Below, one piece after another: positions 31,116-40,571 of a stretch of 64,000 bases of DNA. Position numbers and translations under genes: made by a program. This DNA comes from a virus: IMG/VR virus record IMGVR_UViG_3300044981_000387, positions 56,728-120,727 of that record. The stretch is one strand, 5' to 3'. The notes under the pieces were generated by a model. The model did not search any database, was not told the origin of the DNA, and saw nothing but the letters and a program-made list of their open reading frames with translations. Every line of letters starts with the position of its first letter. Within the stretch, counting starts at the first letter, position 1.

Positions 31116-31451
31116 TTAGTTAGTCTTAATAACTTTGCCAAATAATAAAGCATCTAACTCAGACAATGTCGTTAATCCGACTTTAGTTCCGGTTTGTTTG
31201 CCATTCTCAAAAATATAAAGACTGGGGACACCTCGAATACCAAACTTGGCGACTGTATTAGGTGCGTCATCAATATCTACTGATACCACCTTAATCTTGC
31301 CAATATTATTGGTAGCAAACTCTTCTATAATAGGAAGCTGTCTTTGGCAGGGCGCACACCATGTTGCGCCAAAATCTACTAACACTATTCCAGAATCACT
31401 CAATACTTCCGCCTCAAAATTACTATCATCAACTATTTTTACTTCGCTCAT
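31116..31451 (-). CDS. Thioredoxin
   Basis: 111 aa. VLVDFGATWCAPCQRQLPII holds the W-C-A-P-C active site near residue 31; VDIDDAPNTVAKFGIRGVPS includes the conserved cis-Pro. Small dithiol reductant; phage thioredoxins can serve ribonucleotide reductase or a DNA polymerase. A stand-alone unit between a 24-base box upstream and a terminator downstream. Confidence 0.95.
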   Translation of the reverse strand: MSEVKIVDDSNFEAEVLSDSGIVLVDFGATWCAPCQRQLPIIEEFATNNIGKIKVVSVDIDDAPNTVAKFGIRGVPSLYIFENGKQTGTKVGLTTLSELDALLFGKVIKTN

Positions 31452-31473
31452 TAGATCCTCACATCGGGCAACA

Positions 31474-31497
31474 TAAATCTTATAAATTGGCTGTCAA
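31474..31497 (-). promoter_or_regulatory. Conserved 24-base promoter-like box, copy c
   Basis: Minus strand TTGACA then GCCAATTTATAAGATTTA, 23 bases before the thioredoxin ATG. Differs from copies at 38180 and 50380 by one or two bases. Confidence 0.75.
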
Positions 31498-31514
31498 GGG
31501 CTGCTGGAACCACC

Positions 31515-32621
31515 TTATTTTTTGATGGTTGTGCCGCCACATAAACTCTTAAACATGTCAAAAAATACAGTGCAATTATAGAGTTTATGTTTAGTAATGT
31601 CGTCGAATGAAAACGAATTATACAATCCCATTAGTTGTATTTCTTGTTCCACATTCTGTTTAATAAAGAATTGACACAGACGCTCTAAATAAGCTTCCCT
31701 CTTTTTAGTTTTTTCAGCAAAAACTTTTTGTTTGGTATAATAACAGGCAGCTACTACAAATACTACTTTTTCAGTGGGAGCCAAAGAACTGAAATCAAAA
31801 GATAAATTATTGTTGTCTATTAGGGCACGAACATATGGCTCAAACTTACGATAGTGTTCATACCATAACTTGAAGCGCAAACCCACCTCCCCTCCGACAT
31901 AACCAGAGATAATGTGAGTGACACTTTCTATATCCGCCATCTTCAACTCTTTAGTTTTAATTAGAGCTTCGGAAGCTAAAGTCCAACTGCGTGGTGACGG
32001 AGAAGCATAAGCAGTGTCGGCTATTTCTCCACAAGCAAAAGTAGGATCACTGCGCAAAAATCCTAGAATCAGATCGTGAACTCCGTTACTTTTACACCAA
32101 TCAATCCATTGACTGAAATCAAAAGTTAAGATATACTTAGCGCCCCTATCTAATAGAGCGCTAGAAATCTGATTGGAGTAAGTGCCTTCATTTAATAAAT
32201 TGCCGGTTAAGATACAAGCTACGGCATTGATGGGCCTTCCATTGATCTTCTTAAAAAGCAAAATCTCTAATAAAGGAGCCGTTACTTCTGGTGGAGCCTT
32301 ATCCACTTCATCAAATAAAATTATACTATCCGGCTTTTTACCTTCTTGTAGAGGAGGTAAAAAATATGGAGACTTAAAGTTAATAATATCTCCCGGCACA
32401 CTCATATCAGGATAACCCGCTAAATCAGGCCTTTCTATCACGCTCAAATTAACATAAATAATTCGTAACTTACATTCTTGGGCAGCCTGAATGGCTATGG
32501 CTGTCTTTCCAGTTCCTCTCCTACCGAAAAGGAAAATATTTTGTCCCGCCCCAATAAAAAACTTGGTTAAGTTTAATGCTTGAATCTGGTCTATTTCCGG
32601 TAAATTAAGAGCGTTGGTCAT
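31515..32621 (-). CDS. MoxR-type AAA+ ATPase
   Basis: 368 aa. Walker A FLFGRRGTGKTAIAIQ near residue 30, then YVNLSVIERPDLAGYPD, Walker B SIILFDEVDKAPPEV near 99, sensor AVACILTGNLLNEG near 133, sensor-2 region ASPSPRSWTLAS. Closely similar to the protein at 40572 (same GRRGTGKT, LFDEVDKA and DPSPRGW blocks). MoxR ATPases act with VWA proteins to insert cofactors or remodel complexes; the VWA partner in this window lies at 38838. Confidence 0.88.
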   Translation of the reverse strand: MTNALNLPEIDQIQALNLTKFFIGAGQNIFLFGRRGTGKTAIAIQAAQECKLRIIYVNLSVIERPDLAGYPDMSVPGDIINFKSPYFLPPLQEGKKPDSIILFDEVDKAPPEVTAPLLEILLFKKINGRPINAVACILTGNLLNEGTYSNQISSALLDRGAKYILTFDFSQWIDWCKSNGVHDLILGFLRSDPTFACGEIADTAYASPSPRSWTLASEALIKTKELKMADIESVTHIISGYVGGEVGLRFKLWYEHYRKFEPYVRALIDNNNLSFDFSSLAPTEKVVFVVAACYYTKQKVFAEKTKKREAYLERLCQFFIKQNVEQEIQLMGLYNSFSFDDITKHKLYNCTVFFDMFKSLCGGTTIKK

Positions 32622-32655
32622 ATTTGCCTTATGATATCATAAGACTATATAACCT

Positions 32656-32883
32656 TCAATTGAGTCCTAGAGCTTTCCGGTCTTTAATTTCAGTTAATAG
32701 TTCGGGAATATACAAAGAAGAATCGAAAGTTTGGATGGCAGCTTGCCCTAAAATATTATCACCTTTTTGGGCTTCCTTAATGGCCTCTTCTAATTCTTTA
32801 GCAGCGGCTTCCGCAGATAAAGTAATAGAAAATAAATGCCATTTGTGAGTGGGTCTACTTTTAATATAAATGCCATGTATCAT
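32656..32883 (-). CDS. Unknown 75-aa protein
   Basis: MIHGIYIKSRPTHKWHLFSI, then an Ala/Glu helix AEAAAKELEEAIKEAQKGD. Three bases after the exonuclease. No motif. Confidence 0.65.
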   Translation of the reverse strand: MIHGIYIKSRPTHKWHLFSITLSAEAAAKELEEAIKEAQKGDNILGQAAIQTFDSSLYIPELLTEIKDRKALGLN

Positions 32884-32886
32884 ATT

Positions 32887-33438
32887 TTACGCCTTTATGT
32901 TTTCTAACAGCATATTACAAAACAGTTGGCCTTGTTCAATCGCGTCATCTACCGCCACATGAGTGTGTGGCGCATCAGAAAACCATCGTTTAGGCATATT
33001 CTTTTTGGTAGACTGTCGATACTCCGTTTTCATGAGAGCCATACTATATGTCTTAATATCCAAAGCTGAAAAAGAAAATGGACTCTTGAGTCCAAAATGG
33101 ATAATATAATGATAAACGAACATGAAATCAAAGGTGGCTGGATAGCCAACAAAAACTGGCTTGCCTGGTTGCTTATTGACCCAAGATATAAATTGTTCCA
33201 TAGCTTGTTGGGGATCGCGAACATCTTGTCGAGTGGCTTCATAAGCCTCTTGATTGTCTGACCAGAACTTCATAGTGTCTGGGTCTTCTGAGGCCTCTGG
33301 CAAAGTTCTTAAATTGGCAGAAAAGGTAGATAGCAACTTACCCTCAGAGGTAAAAGCAGCGGCTCCTAAAGATAACATGGAATAGTCACCAGGGATGGGA
33401 CCGTTCGATTCTATGTCACATGATATATAGGTTTCCAT
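32887..33438 (-). CDS. DEDDh 3'-5' exonuclease (RNase T/DnaQ-like)
   Basis: 183 aa. ISCDIESNGPIPGDYSMLSL (D-x-E), FVGYPATFDFMFVYHYI (middle Asp), PHTHVAVDDAIEQGQLF (H-x-x-x-x-D). These four acidic residues and the His define DEDDh exonucleases. Small stand-alone proofreading or RNA-trimming enzyme. Confidence 0.85.
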   Translation of the reverse strand: METYISCDIESNGPIPGDYSMLSLGAAAFTSEGKLLSTFSANLRTLPEASEDPDTMKFWSDNQEAYEATRQDVRDPQQAMEQFISWVNKQPGKPVFVGYPATFDFMFVYHYIIHFGLKSPFSFSALDIKTYSMALMKTEYRQSTKKNMPKRWFSDAPHTHVAVDDAIEQGQLFCNMLLENIKA

Positions 33439-33441
33439 AAT

Positions 33442-34545
33442 TTATCTTCCTTCTAAAGACTGTTCTACCAAACAAATGCACAATTGATCCAATAGCTTAA
33501 TATTTGGCTGATTAGGTAATGTAGATTTTAGATAAGCCGACTTCACTTCATTTTCTACTTGATCGGCATAATCCACCAATTTATCAAAACTCCAGGCTCC
33601 AGTCTTGATCGCCATCAATTCTTCTCGATCGTCTGTGCGTTTAACTTGCACTTTACCAGTTTCTAAAATCTCTTTTCCCATCCTTAAAAGACGCACAAGC
33701 TGTGTGGCATGTTTAAGATCGAACCCATATTTAGCCTCTAATTCGGCGCGTTTGGGGTTTCTATTTTTCTTCCATGACTGATAAGAGTGCCAATCGCTAA
33801 CCTTGTTTTCGTATTCTTTTTCCTTCTTAATAATGGCTATCAAATTATCATCTAATCCAATAGTACGAGCTGCCGCCAACCATTTATCATCCGAAGTAAT
33901 TTGCATCTCGGTTAAAATGTCTGCTACTTTTCCTTGCAAATATATCTTCTGACTATCGGTGAATGGCTCGAAGTCAGGATTCCAGCTTTCCAATTTCTTG
34001 GCAATTAAACTTTTAACCACATCGAATTGGTTTTTATCGATCATTGGTTTAATAGGTAGCCCCATCTCTTGTCTGGTTGGCGGAACTGACATAGGGTTCA
34101 ATAACCATTTGCGGTGGTTTTTTATCCTATGGGCTTGAGATTTGGCAAAACCAATATACCTTTCTTTTAACTGTTTAGATAAAAACTCCTCCTTATGTTC
34201 GAGAAGGGCTTGTCCAGCTTCCGAAACTATTATATGATCAGAAGGATCAGTAAATAAAATATCGATGCAGTTTGGGTTTCCCATAGAAAGGAGATTAAAA
34301 AACTTTGTAATCTCAAAAATAGTAGTATCTGGCTCTTTTATTTCAGCTTGCTCAAACCTCGAATTAAAACCCAACAAATATGGTTTGGTTGGAATACATA
34401 CACCACGATAATCCCAATCGGATGTCTCTGTTTCTAGTCCATATGCCCTGCTACCAGATAGAGTAAAAAAGATAGTATTATCCCGTATCCAACTTAAATG
34501 TGGACTATTTTTGGCAATCAAATCTAATACAGGATGTTTACTCAT
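33442..34545 (-). CDS. Predicted nucleotidyltransferase (COG3541/YcgL-like)
   Basis: 367 aa. IFFTLSGSRAYGLETETSDW followed by DYRGVCIP is the pol-beta-type G-S-x(9)-D-x-D motif. The C-terminal half is helical (ATQLVRLLRMGKEILETG, KRTDDREELMAIKTGAWSF), as in phage and bacterial RlaP/YcgL-like proteins. Substrate unknown; RNA end modification is plausible given the RNA repair genes. Confidence 0.8.
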   Translation of the reverse strand: MSKHPVLDLIAKNSPHLSWIRDNTIFFTLSGSRAYGLETETSDWDYRGVCIPTKPYLLGFNSRFEQAEIKEPDTTIFEITKFFNLLSMGNPNCIDILFTDPSDHIIVSEAGQALLEHKEEFLSKQLKERYIGFAKSQAHRIKNHRKWLLNPMSVPPTRQEMGLPIKPMIDKNQFDVVKSLIAKKLESWNPDFEPFTDSQKIYLQGKVADILTEMQITSDDKWLAAARTIGLDDNLIAIIKKEKEYENKVSDWHSYQSWKKNRNPKRAELEAKYGFDLKHATQLVRLLRMGKEILETGKVQVKRTDDREELMAIKTGAWSFDKLVDYADQVENEVKSAYLKSTLPNQPNIKLLDQLCICLVEQSLEGR

Positions 34546-34723
34546 GACTAATTAACCACTTCAATTCTTTTCCACTATATTCACAACGTGACCATACCAA
34601 TTTTCTGTTTTGTCTTTTACGACGAGTATGTGTGCGTAATATAATACTATTCTTATAGATACCTACGCCCGCTTTACATTTAGGACATACCACATAGCCT
34701 TGGAAACCAGATATGTATTGCAT
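34538..34723 (-). CDS. Small zinc-ribbon-like protein, 61 aa
   Basis: ATG at 34723 (MQYISGFQGYVVCPKCKAGV); the GTG at 34753 would overlap the Fe-S gene by 26 bases. One C-P-K-C pair and one later Cys, basic middle RTHTRRKRQNRKLVW. Possibly nucleic-acid binding. Confidence 0.6.
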   Translation of the reverse strand: MQYISGFQGYVVCPKCKAGVGIYKNSIILRTHTRRKRQNRKLVWSRCEYSGKELKWLISHE

Positions 34724-34727
34724 AAAG

Positions 34728-35048
34728 TTATGCCCAAGATTTTCCACAACCACAAGTATGTTGTGCCTGAGGATTATTAAACTTAAAACCGGCTCCCGTT
34801 AAACCTTCTACATAATCAATTTCCGTACCATCTAAATATTGGAAAGATATCATATCTATGACTATCTTAACGTCATTTTGTTCAATAACTTCATCAGTAT
34901 CTTGGATCTGATCATCAAAAGCCATATCGGTCATATAACCGGCGCAGCCGCCGCCCTTAACCCCTATACGAACAATATTATAGCCAATACCTTCTGCTTC
35001 CGATAATTCTTTAATCTGCTCTACGGCTTTGGCAGTAATGGTAATCAT
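34728..35048 (-). CDS. A-type Fe-S carrier (IscA/ErpA family)
   Basis: 106 aa. Conserved Cys in KGGGCAGYMTDMAF near residue 35 and the C-terminal TCGCGKSWA; the three Cys bind an iron-sulphur cluster for delivery to client enzymes. Full length for the family. NadA, a [4Fe-4S] enzyme, is the obvious client in this window (inference). Ends one base from rIIB's start region. Confidence 0.92.
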   Translation of the reverse strand: MITITAKAVEQIKELSEAEGIGYNIVRIGVKGGGCAGYMTDMAFDDQIQDTDEVIEQNDVKIVIDMISFQYLDGTEIDYVEGLTGAGFKFNNPQAQHTCGCGKSWA

Positions 35049-36032
35049 TTATTCGTCCTCGAACTCGTCCTCAAAAGGATACTTATCTTCTTTTTCTTCA
35101 TGATCATAACAGTTAGAGCATAACTCTTCATCAAGATCACATTCTTCTCCACATGATTCACAGAAGTTTTCTTCTTCCTCATAACACTCACAATGCTCGA
35201 TGCAGCAACAACATTCTTCACAGTCTATGATATCATCGCAGTATTCGCACATGTCATCTGGATCTATTTCTTCACTATCTACGGGGACAAAATAGTCAGG
35301 ATCAACCACACGTAAAGAACTGCCAGTATGTTCGGCGTCCACTACACCTAATACCTTATAGGAACAAACGCGCATTTTTGCCTGATTGTAATCACTAGGT
35401 ATGGCCACCACATTCGCCGGATTAACTTCCACCTCTAACATTTGGCCACCAGAATAGAAGTTGGAAGCGTAGTCATAATTAGCCACATGCAAACCATTAC
35501 TACAAGTACGAGAAGAATCTTCATCAACTTGATTGCGTGGTACTTCTACTATTGCGCCCGGAGAGTTGTCAAAAGTGCCAGTGTGAACATCCTTAAAATC
35601 TTCACGCACTTTTTTGTAAGCAATGAAATTACCATTTTCCGTGAAGGGATGGTCATTCTTTTCCAAAAACTGGAAGAGTTCATTGACAGAACGATAAGAT
35701 GGGTTGCCCTGTAAGTTTTCTGCAAACTTGACCAAAGGCTCATATGGAAGGCCCTCGTCAATAAACTTCTGAATCTTCTTGGCTAATTCAGCAGGAACTT
35801 TAACGCCCTTAACCAAAAGCTCACCGTCCCTAACTACCACATTACCCTTGGACTTTTTTTCCATAGCCTTGGCAACAGACACTAAATCGGGGATTTTCTC
35901 AAAACGTTGTTCTTTGATAGCTAGAATTAGGTCGGTAGCTAAAGGATCGCTACGCTTAACGATATGTGTTTGTCCCTTGTAATTGACCGTAACATTCTGA
36001 TCAGTAATAAACCAATTAACTTTTAATGACAT
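35049..36032 (-). CDS. rIIB: rIIB-like protein with Cys-rich acidic tail
   Basis: 327 aa from ATG 36032 with AGGAGA as ribosome site. Residues about 100-225 match the T4 rIIB pattern: NHPFTENGNFIAYKKV-like block, VHTGTFDNSPGAIVEVPRNQ, CSNGLHVANYDYASNFY, AIPSDYNQAKMRVCSYKVLG. The last 75 residues contain about 18 Cys in pairs (CEYC, CEEC, CESC, CSNC) in an Asp/Glu-rich setting, which T4 rIIB lacks. T4 rII proteins protect against the lambda RexAB system. Downstream of rIIA as in T4. Confidence 0.85.
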   Translation of the reverse strand: MSLKVNWFITDQNVTVNYKGQTHIVKRSDPLATDLILAIKEQRFEKIPDLVSVAKAMEKKSKGNVVVRDGELLVKGVKVPAELAKKIQKFIDEGLPYEPLVKFAENLQGNPSYRSVNELFQFLEKNDHPFTENGNFIAYKKVREDFKDVHTGTFDNSPGAIVEVPRNQVDEDSSRTCSNGLHVANYDYASNFYSGGQMLEVEVNPANVVAIPSDYNQAKMRVCSYKVLGVVDAEHTGSSLRVVDPDYFVPVDSEEIDPDDMCEYCDDIIDCEECCCCIEHCECYEEEENFCESCGEECDLDEELCSNCYDHEEKEDKYPFEDEFEDE

Positions 36033-36045
36033 ATTATTCTCCTGA

Positions 36046-38166
36046 TTAAACTTTCTTTTGATTTTTATTATGTTTGTCAATTAAATTGACATATTGAGCG
36101 ATATGAGCAGATATTTGAGTATAGGTAAAATTATAATGATTAATAGATCCTAATAATGGATAGGTAGTATCGTATAATTTATTGATTGATTCAATATCTA
36201 ATTCTGGATGTTTCTTTAAGAACTGATCTGTTTCTTTGTCGGTAATCTGACCCTTAAAAGTCTCATACACTTGCAGCACACCAGTGTCTCCAGCACTTAT
36301 ATCCTTGATTTTTTGATGTAAGAGGATCCTTTTGAGAAATGGACTATTTGGATCGGAAATAAGAGGCTTTAAGACAGAAATGGATTGAAGAAGCCGCTCC
36401 TCCACATGATATCTATTGTCCATAGCAAACTTCATCTCCACATAGTTGAGGTTAGAGTTGCTCAAAATATTTTGATCGATATACTTTTCTAGAGATATAA
36501 AATCACCAAAATCTTCTTTTATTCGATCTTTAGGTAAATCACTATCTACGCCATAGAAAGAGGTGTTGATACTTTTTAGGGCCACCGATTTCATGGAACC
36601 TAAATCTAATGTCACATTATTCTTAAGAGCTGGTTTCCTAACATTAAGAGGATAATTCACCTTGTTTAACAAACATAATACCTTATCGTTACTATCTTCA
36701 TCAATAGAAGCATAGCTAACCTGCCCAAAATGGGCATGAGCGGAATCAAACTTAAAAACTAACAAACGAGCAGAGGTTGGAGTATAAGCACGACCCGTAG
36801 CTTTAGTAATCTCCGATAATCTTCTAGCAGACAGTTTATCTAAATGAAGAGTTTTATTTAATTTATCCTCAGTTATTTTTTCGGTAGGACAAATAACTTG
36901 AATAGAATTGAGTTTTGGATCATCATCAAAAGCTTTCTTTACATGACGAGGGGTTGGCTCTTTGATGGGCAAATCGTTAACAAAAAGAGCAGAATGTTCC
37001 TCAAAATGCACCGAAGTCATACGAGAACGGCTTAACTTATTGGGATCGGTGCCGTGTTTACGAGAATATTTACCACGAGTAAAAGTAAAGGCTGGACAAC
37101 CAACTGTCAACCAATTGCCATGCAACTCAATACCCTTCCACTCTAACTTACCCAAAAAACTTAAATCATTAAAGACGTTCTTCAATTCTTTGCGATAATA
37201 GAGGTTAGCTTGCCATAAATCTGAGAAAGAGTCAATTTTGATATCCAATAATTTTTTGATCTCTTTTTGCATTTCCTCCAAACGCTCACGAATCTTATCT
37301 TGCGTCTTCTTGTCTAAATATAAAGCCTCACGACTAGCAGATAAACTCAACTCTCCTACACTAAAATACATTAGAACGATACCCTGACAATGATCAATAA
37401 GCGTAGTACTGGCGTAAGTTCGCAAAGCATCTAAAGATAAAGGATACTCAATATCATCCACAATCATTTTAGCTTCATGATTATATTGGTGTGAAACTTG
37501 AGACGCAATGGCCCAACCCTGGCCCTCCAAAATAGGAGTATGGGTTTGCCATTGGATACTACCACCTTTGATGATAGGTTTAGTTGACCAATGACGACAA
37601 GCATGCTCCGTCCATTCTGCAAATAAATGGGCATCTTTGGGTTCTGCCGGAATCACAATCTCCGTGCTATTAGGTTCTTTGGTTGGCTCTTGAGATAACT
37701 GAGCTAATTTGCCAACTTTAGTAGGATCAATGAAACATGTATACTGATATTTAGTGCCGTTATAAATGGTGTTAATAGCAAAAGTATCACTATATGAAAA
37801 TGGGGTTTTGGCTCCTAAACCAAAACCGCCTGTCTGCACATTGTCGTCACGTTTAGTGCTAGCAGTATATTGAATGAAAATGTTGGACATACGATCAGGA
37901 CTAATGCCCGGACCCCAATCCTTGATACGATAATTATTATCTAAATGGTTTGGCAACACAATCTGGATAGGAACATCTGGTTTGCCTACTTCACGATGAG
38001 CATCACGAGCATTACAACTAATCTCACGGCAAATAGCTAGAATGGGATTAGAATACATCTTGTTGCGCAAAATGTCGAAGATCATACCCTGGTCTTTGAT
38101 AGAGAAGAATTGCTCCTCCATTTGTCCCGAGCTTTCGACCACGGGGCGAACATCCGTTAATTTCAT
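36046..38166 (-). CDS. rIIA: rIIA-like GHKL ATPase
   Basis: 706 aa, near T4 rIIA (725). GHKL ATP-binding motifs: REISCNARDAHRE (N box), RIKDWGPGIS (G1), GGFGLGAKTPFSYSD (G2). The remaining 500 residues follow the rIIA type without clear motifs. Adjacent to rIIB, in the T4 order. Membrane-associated in T4, where loss gives rapid lysis and sensitivity to Rex exclusion. Promoter-like box immediately upstream. Confidence 0.88.
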   Translation of the reverse strand: MKLTDVRPVVESSGQMEEQFFSIKDQGMIFDILRNKMYSNPILAICREISCNARDAHREVGKPDVPIQIVLPNHLDNNYRIKDWGPGISPDRMSNIFIQYTASTKRDDNVQTGGFGLGAKTPFSYSDTFAINTIYNGTKYQYTCFIDPTKVGKLAQLSQEPTKEPNSTEIVIPAEPKDAHLFAEWTEHACRHWSTKPIIKGGSIQWQTHTPILEGQGWAIASQVSHQYNHEAKMIVDDIEYPLSLDALRTYASTTLIDHCQGIVLMYFSVGELSLSASREALYLDKKTQDKIRERLEEMQKEIKKLLDIKIDSFSDLWQANLYYRKELKNVFNDLSFLGKLEWKGIELHGNWLTVGCPAFTFTRGKYSRKHGTDPNKLSRSRMTSVHFEEHSALFVNDLPIKEPTPRHVKKAFDDDPKLNSIQVICPTEKITEDKLNKTLHLDKLSARRLSEITKATGRAYTPTSARLLVFKFDSAHAHFGQVSYASIDEDSNDKVLCLLNKVNYPLNVRKPALKNNVTLDLGSMKSVALKSINTSFYGVDSDLPKDRIKEDFGDFISLEKYIDQNILSNSNLNYVEMKFAMDNRYHVEERLLQSISVLKPLISDPNSPFLKRILLHQKIKDISAGDTGVLQVYETFKGQITDKETDQFLKKHPELDIESINKLYDTTYPLLGSINHYNFTYTQISAHIAQYVNLIDKHNKNQKKV

Positions 38167-38179
38167 GGTGCTCTTAAGT

Positions 38180-38203
38180 TAAATCTTATAAATTAGATGT
38201 CAA
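38180..38203 (-). promoter_or_regulatory. Conserved 24-base promoter-like box, copy b
   Basis: Minus strand TTGACA then TCTAATTTATAAGATTTA, only 13 bases before the rIIA ATG. If TTGACA were an ordinary -35, the start site would be about at the ATG, so the TATAAG is a better candidate for the -10. Confidence 0.75.
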
Positions 38204-38214
38204 GGGCGACCAAA

Positions 38215-38814
38215 TCAACCGTATAAATGACGAAGCACCAACCACACAATAGGAACAAGAAAGGACAAGTGTATAATTTGATCTATCGCAATCATGAGAA
38301 TCTTGCCCAAAGTAGTGTCGATAAACTCCATAAAGCCACGTAGAACTAATTGTTTATTAGCGATCTTAAGGCTCTTTTTATCTGTAACGGAAGTGGCGAG
38401 ATCCCAGCGCCATGGCTTAAATAACAGATCATGATATAGGGTACCATCAGGATTATATAATTTACCAACACCATTTTCTAGCTTAATAGTCCATCGCATT
38501 TCTGGTGGACGCCTAACATGCAAAGCCCAATAAACAACTGGTAAATATGTATCTTCAATAAAATGAGACACAAACAAAATTAATAAACATACTATAAGTT
38601 CTAACACAGTTAGAGCTCCCACATGAGTGAAAATAAGCAATAAAGGTACAAACCCTAAAGTATAAACCAAACAGTGACGAGCTCTTACCTTAGCATTATT
38701 GTGCTTAGCCATAGCTTCGGCATGAGTTTGGCAAATCCAATCAACAAAGAAATGAATAAAAGTTAGCACAGAAAACAGGCCTCCGGCTAAAGCAAACAAA
38801 ATAACTAATTCCAT
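38215..38814 (-). CDS. Membrane protein, DUF3307-like
   Basis: 199 aa. About four transmembrane segments. HFFVDWICQTHAEAMAKHNN with its charged residues near the first helix, then RARHCLVYTLGF and SHFIEDTYLPVVYW, match the order in DUF3307 membrane proteins of phages. Function unknown. Confidence 0.7.
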   Translation of the reverse strand: MELVILFALAGGLFSVLTFIHFFVDWICQTHAEAMAKHNNAKVRARHCLVYTLGFVPLLLIFTHVGALTVLELIVCLLILFVSHFIEDTYLPVVYWALHVRRPPEMRWTIKLENGVGKLYNPDGTLYHDLLFKPWRWDLATSVTDKKSLKIANKQLVLRGFMEFIDTTLGKILMIAIDQIIHLSFLVPIVWLVLRHLYG

Positions 38815-38837
38815 AATAGTTCTCCTAATAATACAAA

Positions 38838-40532
38838 TTAAGCATGTAAATCATATACTTTTCCAAATGGCGCATGAAAACTAGTTCCGCTTGTAATTAT
38901 CCAATAAACTGGTATTCCAGGGTTTCTCATATCAGCTATATCGGTATCTAATAAGAATCCGTCAGTTATGACTATTAGAAAATCACATTTACCTATATTC
39001 TTTTCATATTCGGAAAAGAATTGCGCAAACATAGTTCCGCCCCTACCATAAACTTTAATTTTTGACAACTCTTCTATATTACATTTTCTAATTTTGAGTG
39101 CTTTGTCCCAATAACATGTAGCATCACATGGAACGACTGTGAGCTCTCCCTTTTCATCTAATGATTGTAATTGACTAACACCAAAAGCCATATCTTCTTT
39201 ACTCATGGATCCAGAAGTGTCTAGTAAAACGCCCCCATTACAATAATAAGTTTTTCTCTTAGGAACAAGTAGCCCCGTGAAGAGGGGCCTAGTTCTAAAT
39301 CTTGTCCAATCGTTCCTAGAGTTTCCAGCTCTAGATTTTGCCATTCTAGACCTAATTACGTCCCATACTGTAATTTTCGGAGCCGTTAATTTGCCAAGTT
39401 CATCTTCCAAAGCCCCCGGCACATATCCTGCCATCTTCTTAGCAGTTTCCATAGCATCAGAGATGCGTTTGGCAAGTTTCTCTTGCGTTTCTTCGGTATC
39501 CATATGATCATCTAAAGTGCCACCTAATCCAAAAACATCAATGCCCCCACCACAATGATCACAGGGGCCTTGACCTTTACCCTTACCAGATTGGTTGTTT
39601 TTATTATGATTACAGCTTTCACCATCTCCATGTTGATGGCCACAATCTCCTGGCTGGTCTCCTTGTCGTCCTTGCTCTCCTGAATCTCCCGATTCTTCTG
39701 ACTCTGCGCCTTCTTGTGGCTGGTCTCCCTTACCCGACTCTTGTTCTTTACCGGGATTATCACTTGGAGACTTTTGCGGATACATACCTACCCTACCACA
39801 TTTAGGGCATTTGGGCAATAGAGCATAAAGGATATCATAGATCCTCTCGGGTCTCTTCATATCTTCTTCAAGATCAGGATCGGCATAAAAGAACTTTTGT
39901 TTCTTTTCACGGCGCTCTAATTCTTTTTGTTCGGCTGGCGTCAACTGACGATCTATATTGGCACCTGGTAGATCGATGGTAGGATTAGCTGGATTGTCCA
40001 TCGCTTCGCCGGGATTCAAGTCCTCAAACCCCTTAATGACAGCATGAGGATCCTTGATCAATTCAATGAAATCGTTCAATTTCATAAAACGACCTAAATG
40101 TTTGGCAAAGGTTTCACCTGGATCCATCTTGCGGTTTCGGAAATCTTCCATTACCGTACCATTAACAATATAGTCTACTGCAATGTTCCATAATTTAGGT
40201 AGTCTAGATCCTCGTCGAGCTGGATGCATATAGATAGCATGCCAAGCTTCATGAGCACACACAATACGTAAGCCAATACGGCTTTGCTTCATAATGAACT
40301 TGGGATTCCAATAGTATCTTTTACCATCAGTGGCAGCCGTAGGAATATTGAGTGTGGCTACGTGTTCTATTGGATACATTAATCCAAAGATAAGTGGGTC
40401 ACCACCCATACCAGTTCCTACATGCTCATTAGTATATCTAGTAGCTAGCTCTAGAAAAATCTGAGATAACCTTTCCTCTGCAGCACTAAGTAGCTTCTGA
40501 TCAATTTTACCAATAATTTTGGAAAAACGCAT
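38838..40532 (-). CDS. VWA-domain protein with HExxH-like motif
   Basis: 564 aa. Near residue 103, RIVCAHEAWHAIYMHPARRG gives H-E-A-W-H followed by a further His, a zincin-like site. After a Gly/Gln/Ser/Glu-rich, Cys-containing spacer (about 265-340) comes a VWA domain: GGVLLDTSGSMSKEDMAFG (MIDAS D-x-S-x-S), TVVPCDATCYW, GRGGTMFAQFF, DFLIVITDGFLLD. This is the DUF2201-type predicted metallopeptidase plus VWA. It follows a MoxR ATPase gene (40572), the standard MoxR-VWA pairing. Role in the phage is unknown. Confidence 0.85.
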   Translation of the reverse strand: MRFSKIIGKIDQKLLSAAEERLSQIFLELATRYTNEHVGTGMGGDPLIFGLMYPIEHVATLNIPTAATDGKRYYWNPKFIMKQSRIGLRIVCAHEAWHAIYMHPARRGSRLPKLWNIAVDYIVNGTVMEDFRNRKMDPGETFAKHLGRFMKLNDFIELIKDPHAVIKGFEDLNPGEAMDNPANPTIDLPGANIDRQLTPAEQKELERREKKQKFFYADPDLEEDMKRPERIYDILYALLPKCPKCGRVGMYPQKSPSDNPGKEQESGKGDQPQEGAESEESGDSGEQGRQGDQPGDCGHQHGDGESCNHNKNNQSGKGKGQGPCDHCGGGIDVFGLGGTLDDHMDTEETQEKLAKRISDAMETAKKMAGYVPGALEDELGKLTAPKITVWDVIRSRMAKSRAGNSRNDWTRFRTRPLFTGLLVPKRKTYYCNGGVLLDTSGSMSKEDMAFGVSQLQSLDEKGELTVVPCDATCYWDKALKIRKCNIEELSKIKVYGRGGTMFAQFFSEYEKNIGKCDFLIVITDGFLLDTDIADMRNPGIPVYWIITSGTSFHAPFGKVYDLHA

Positions 40533-40571
40533 TTACACTCCAATTAATATATACCTGATAATAAATAGGAA

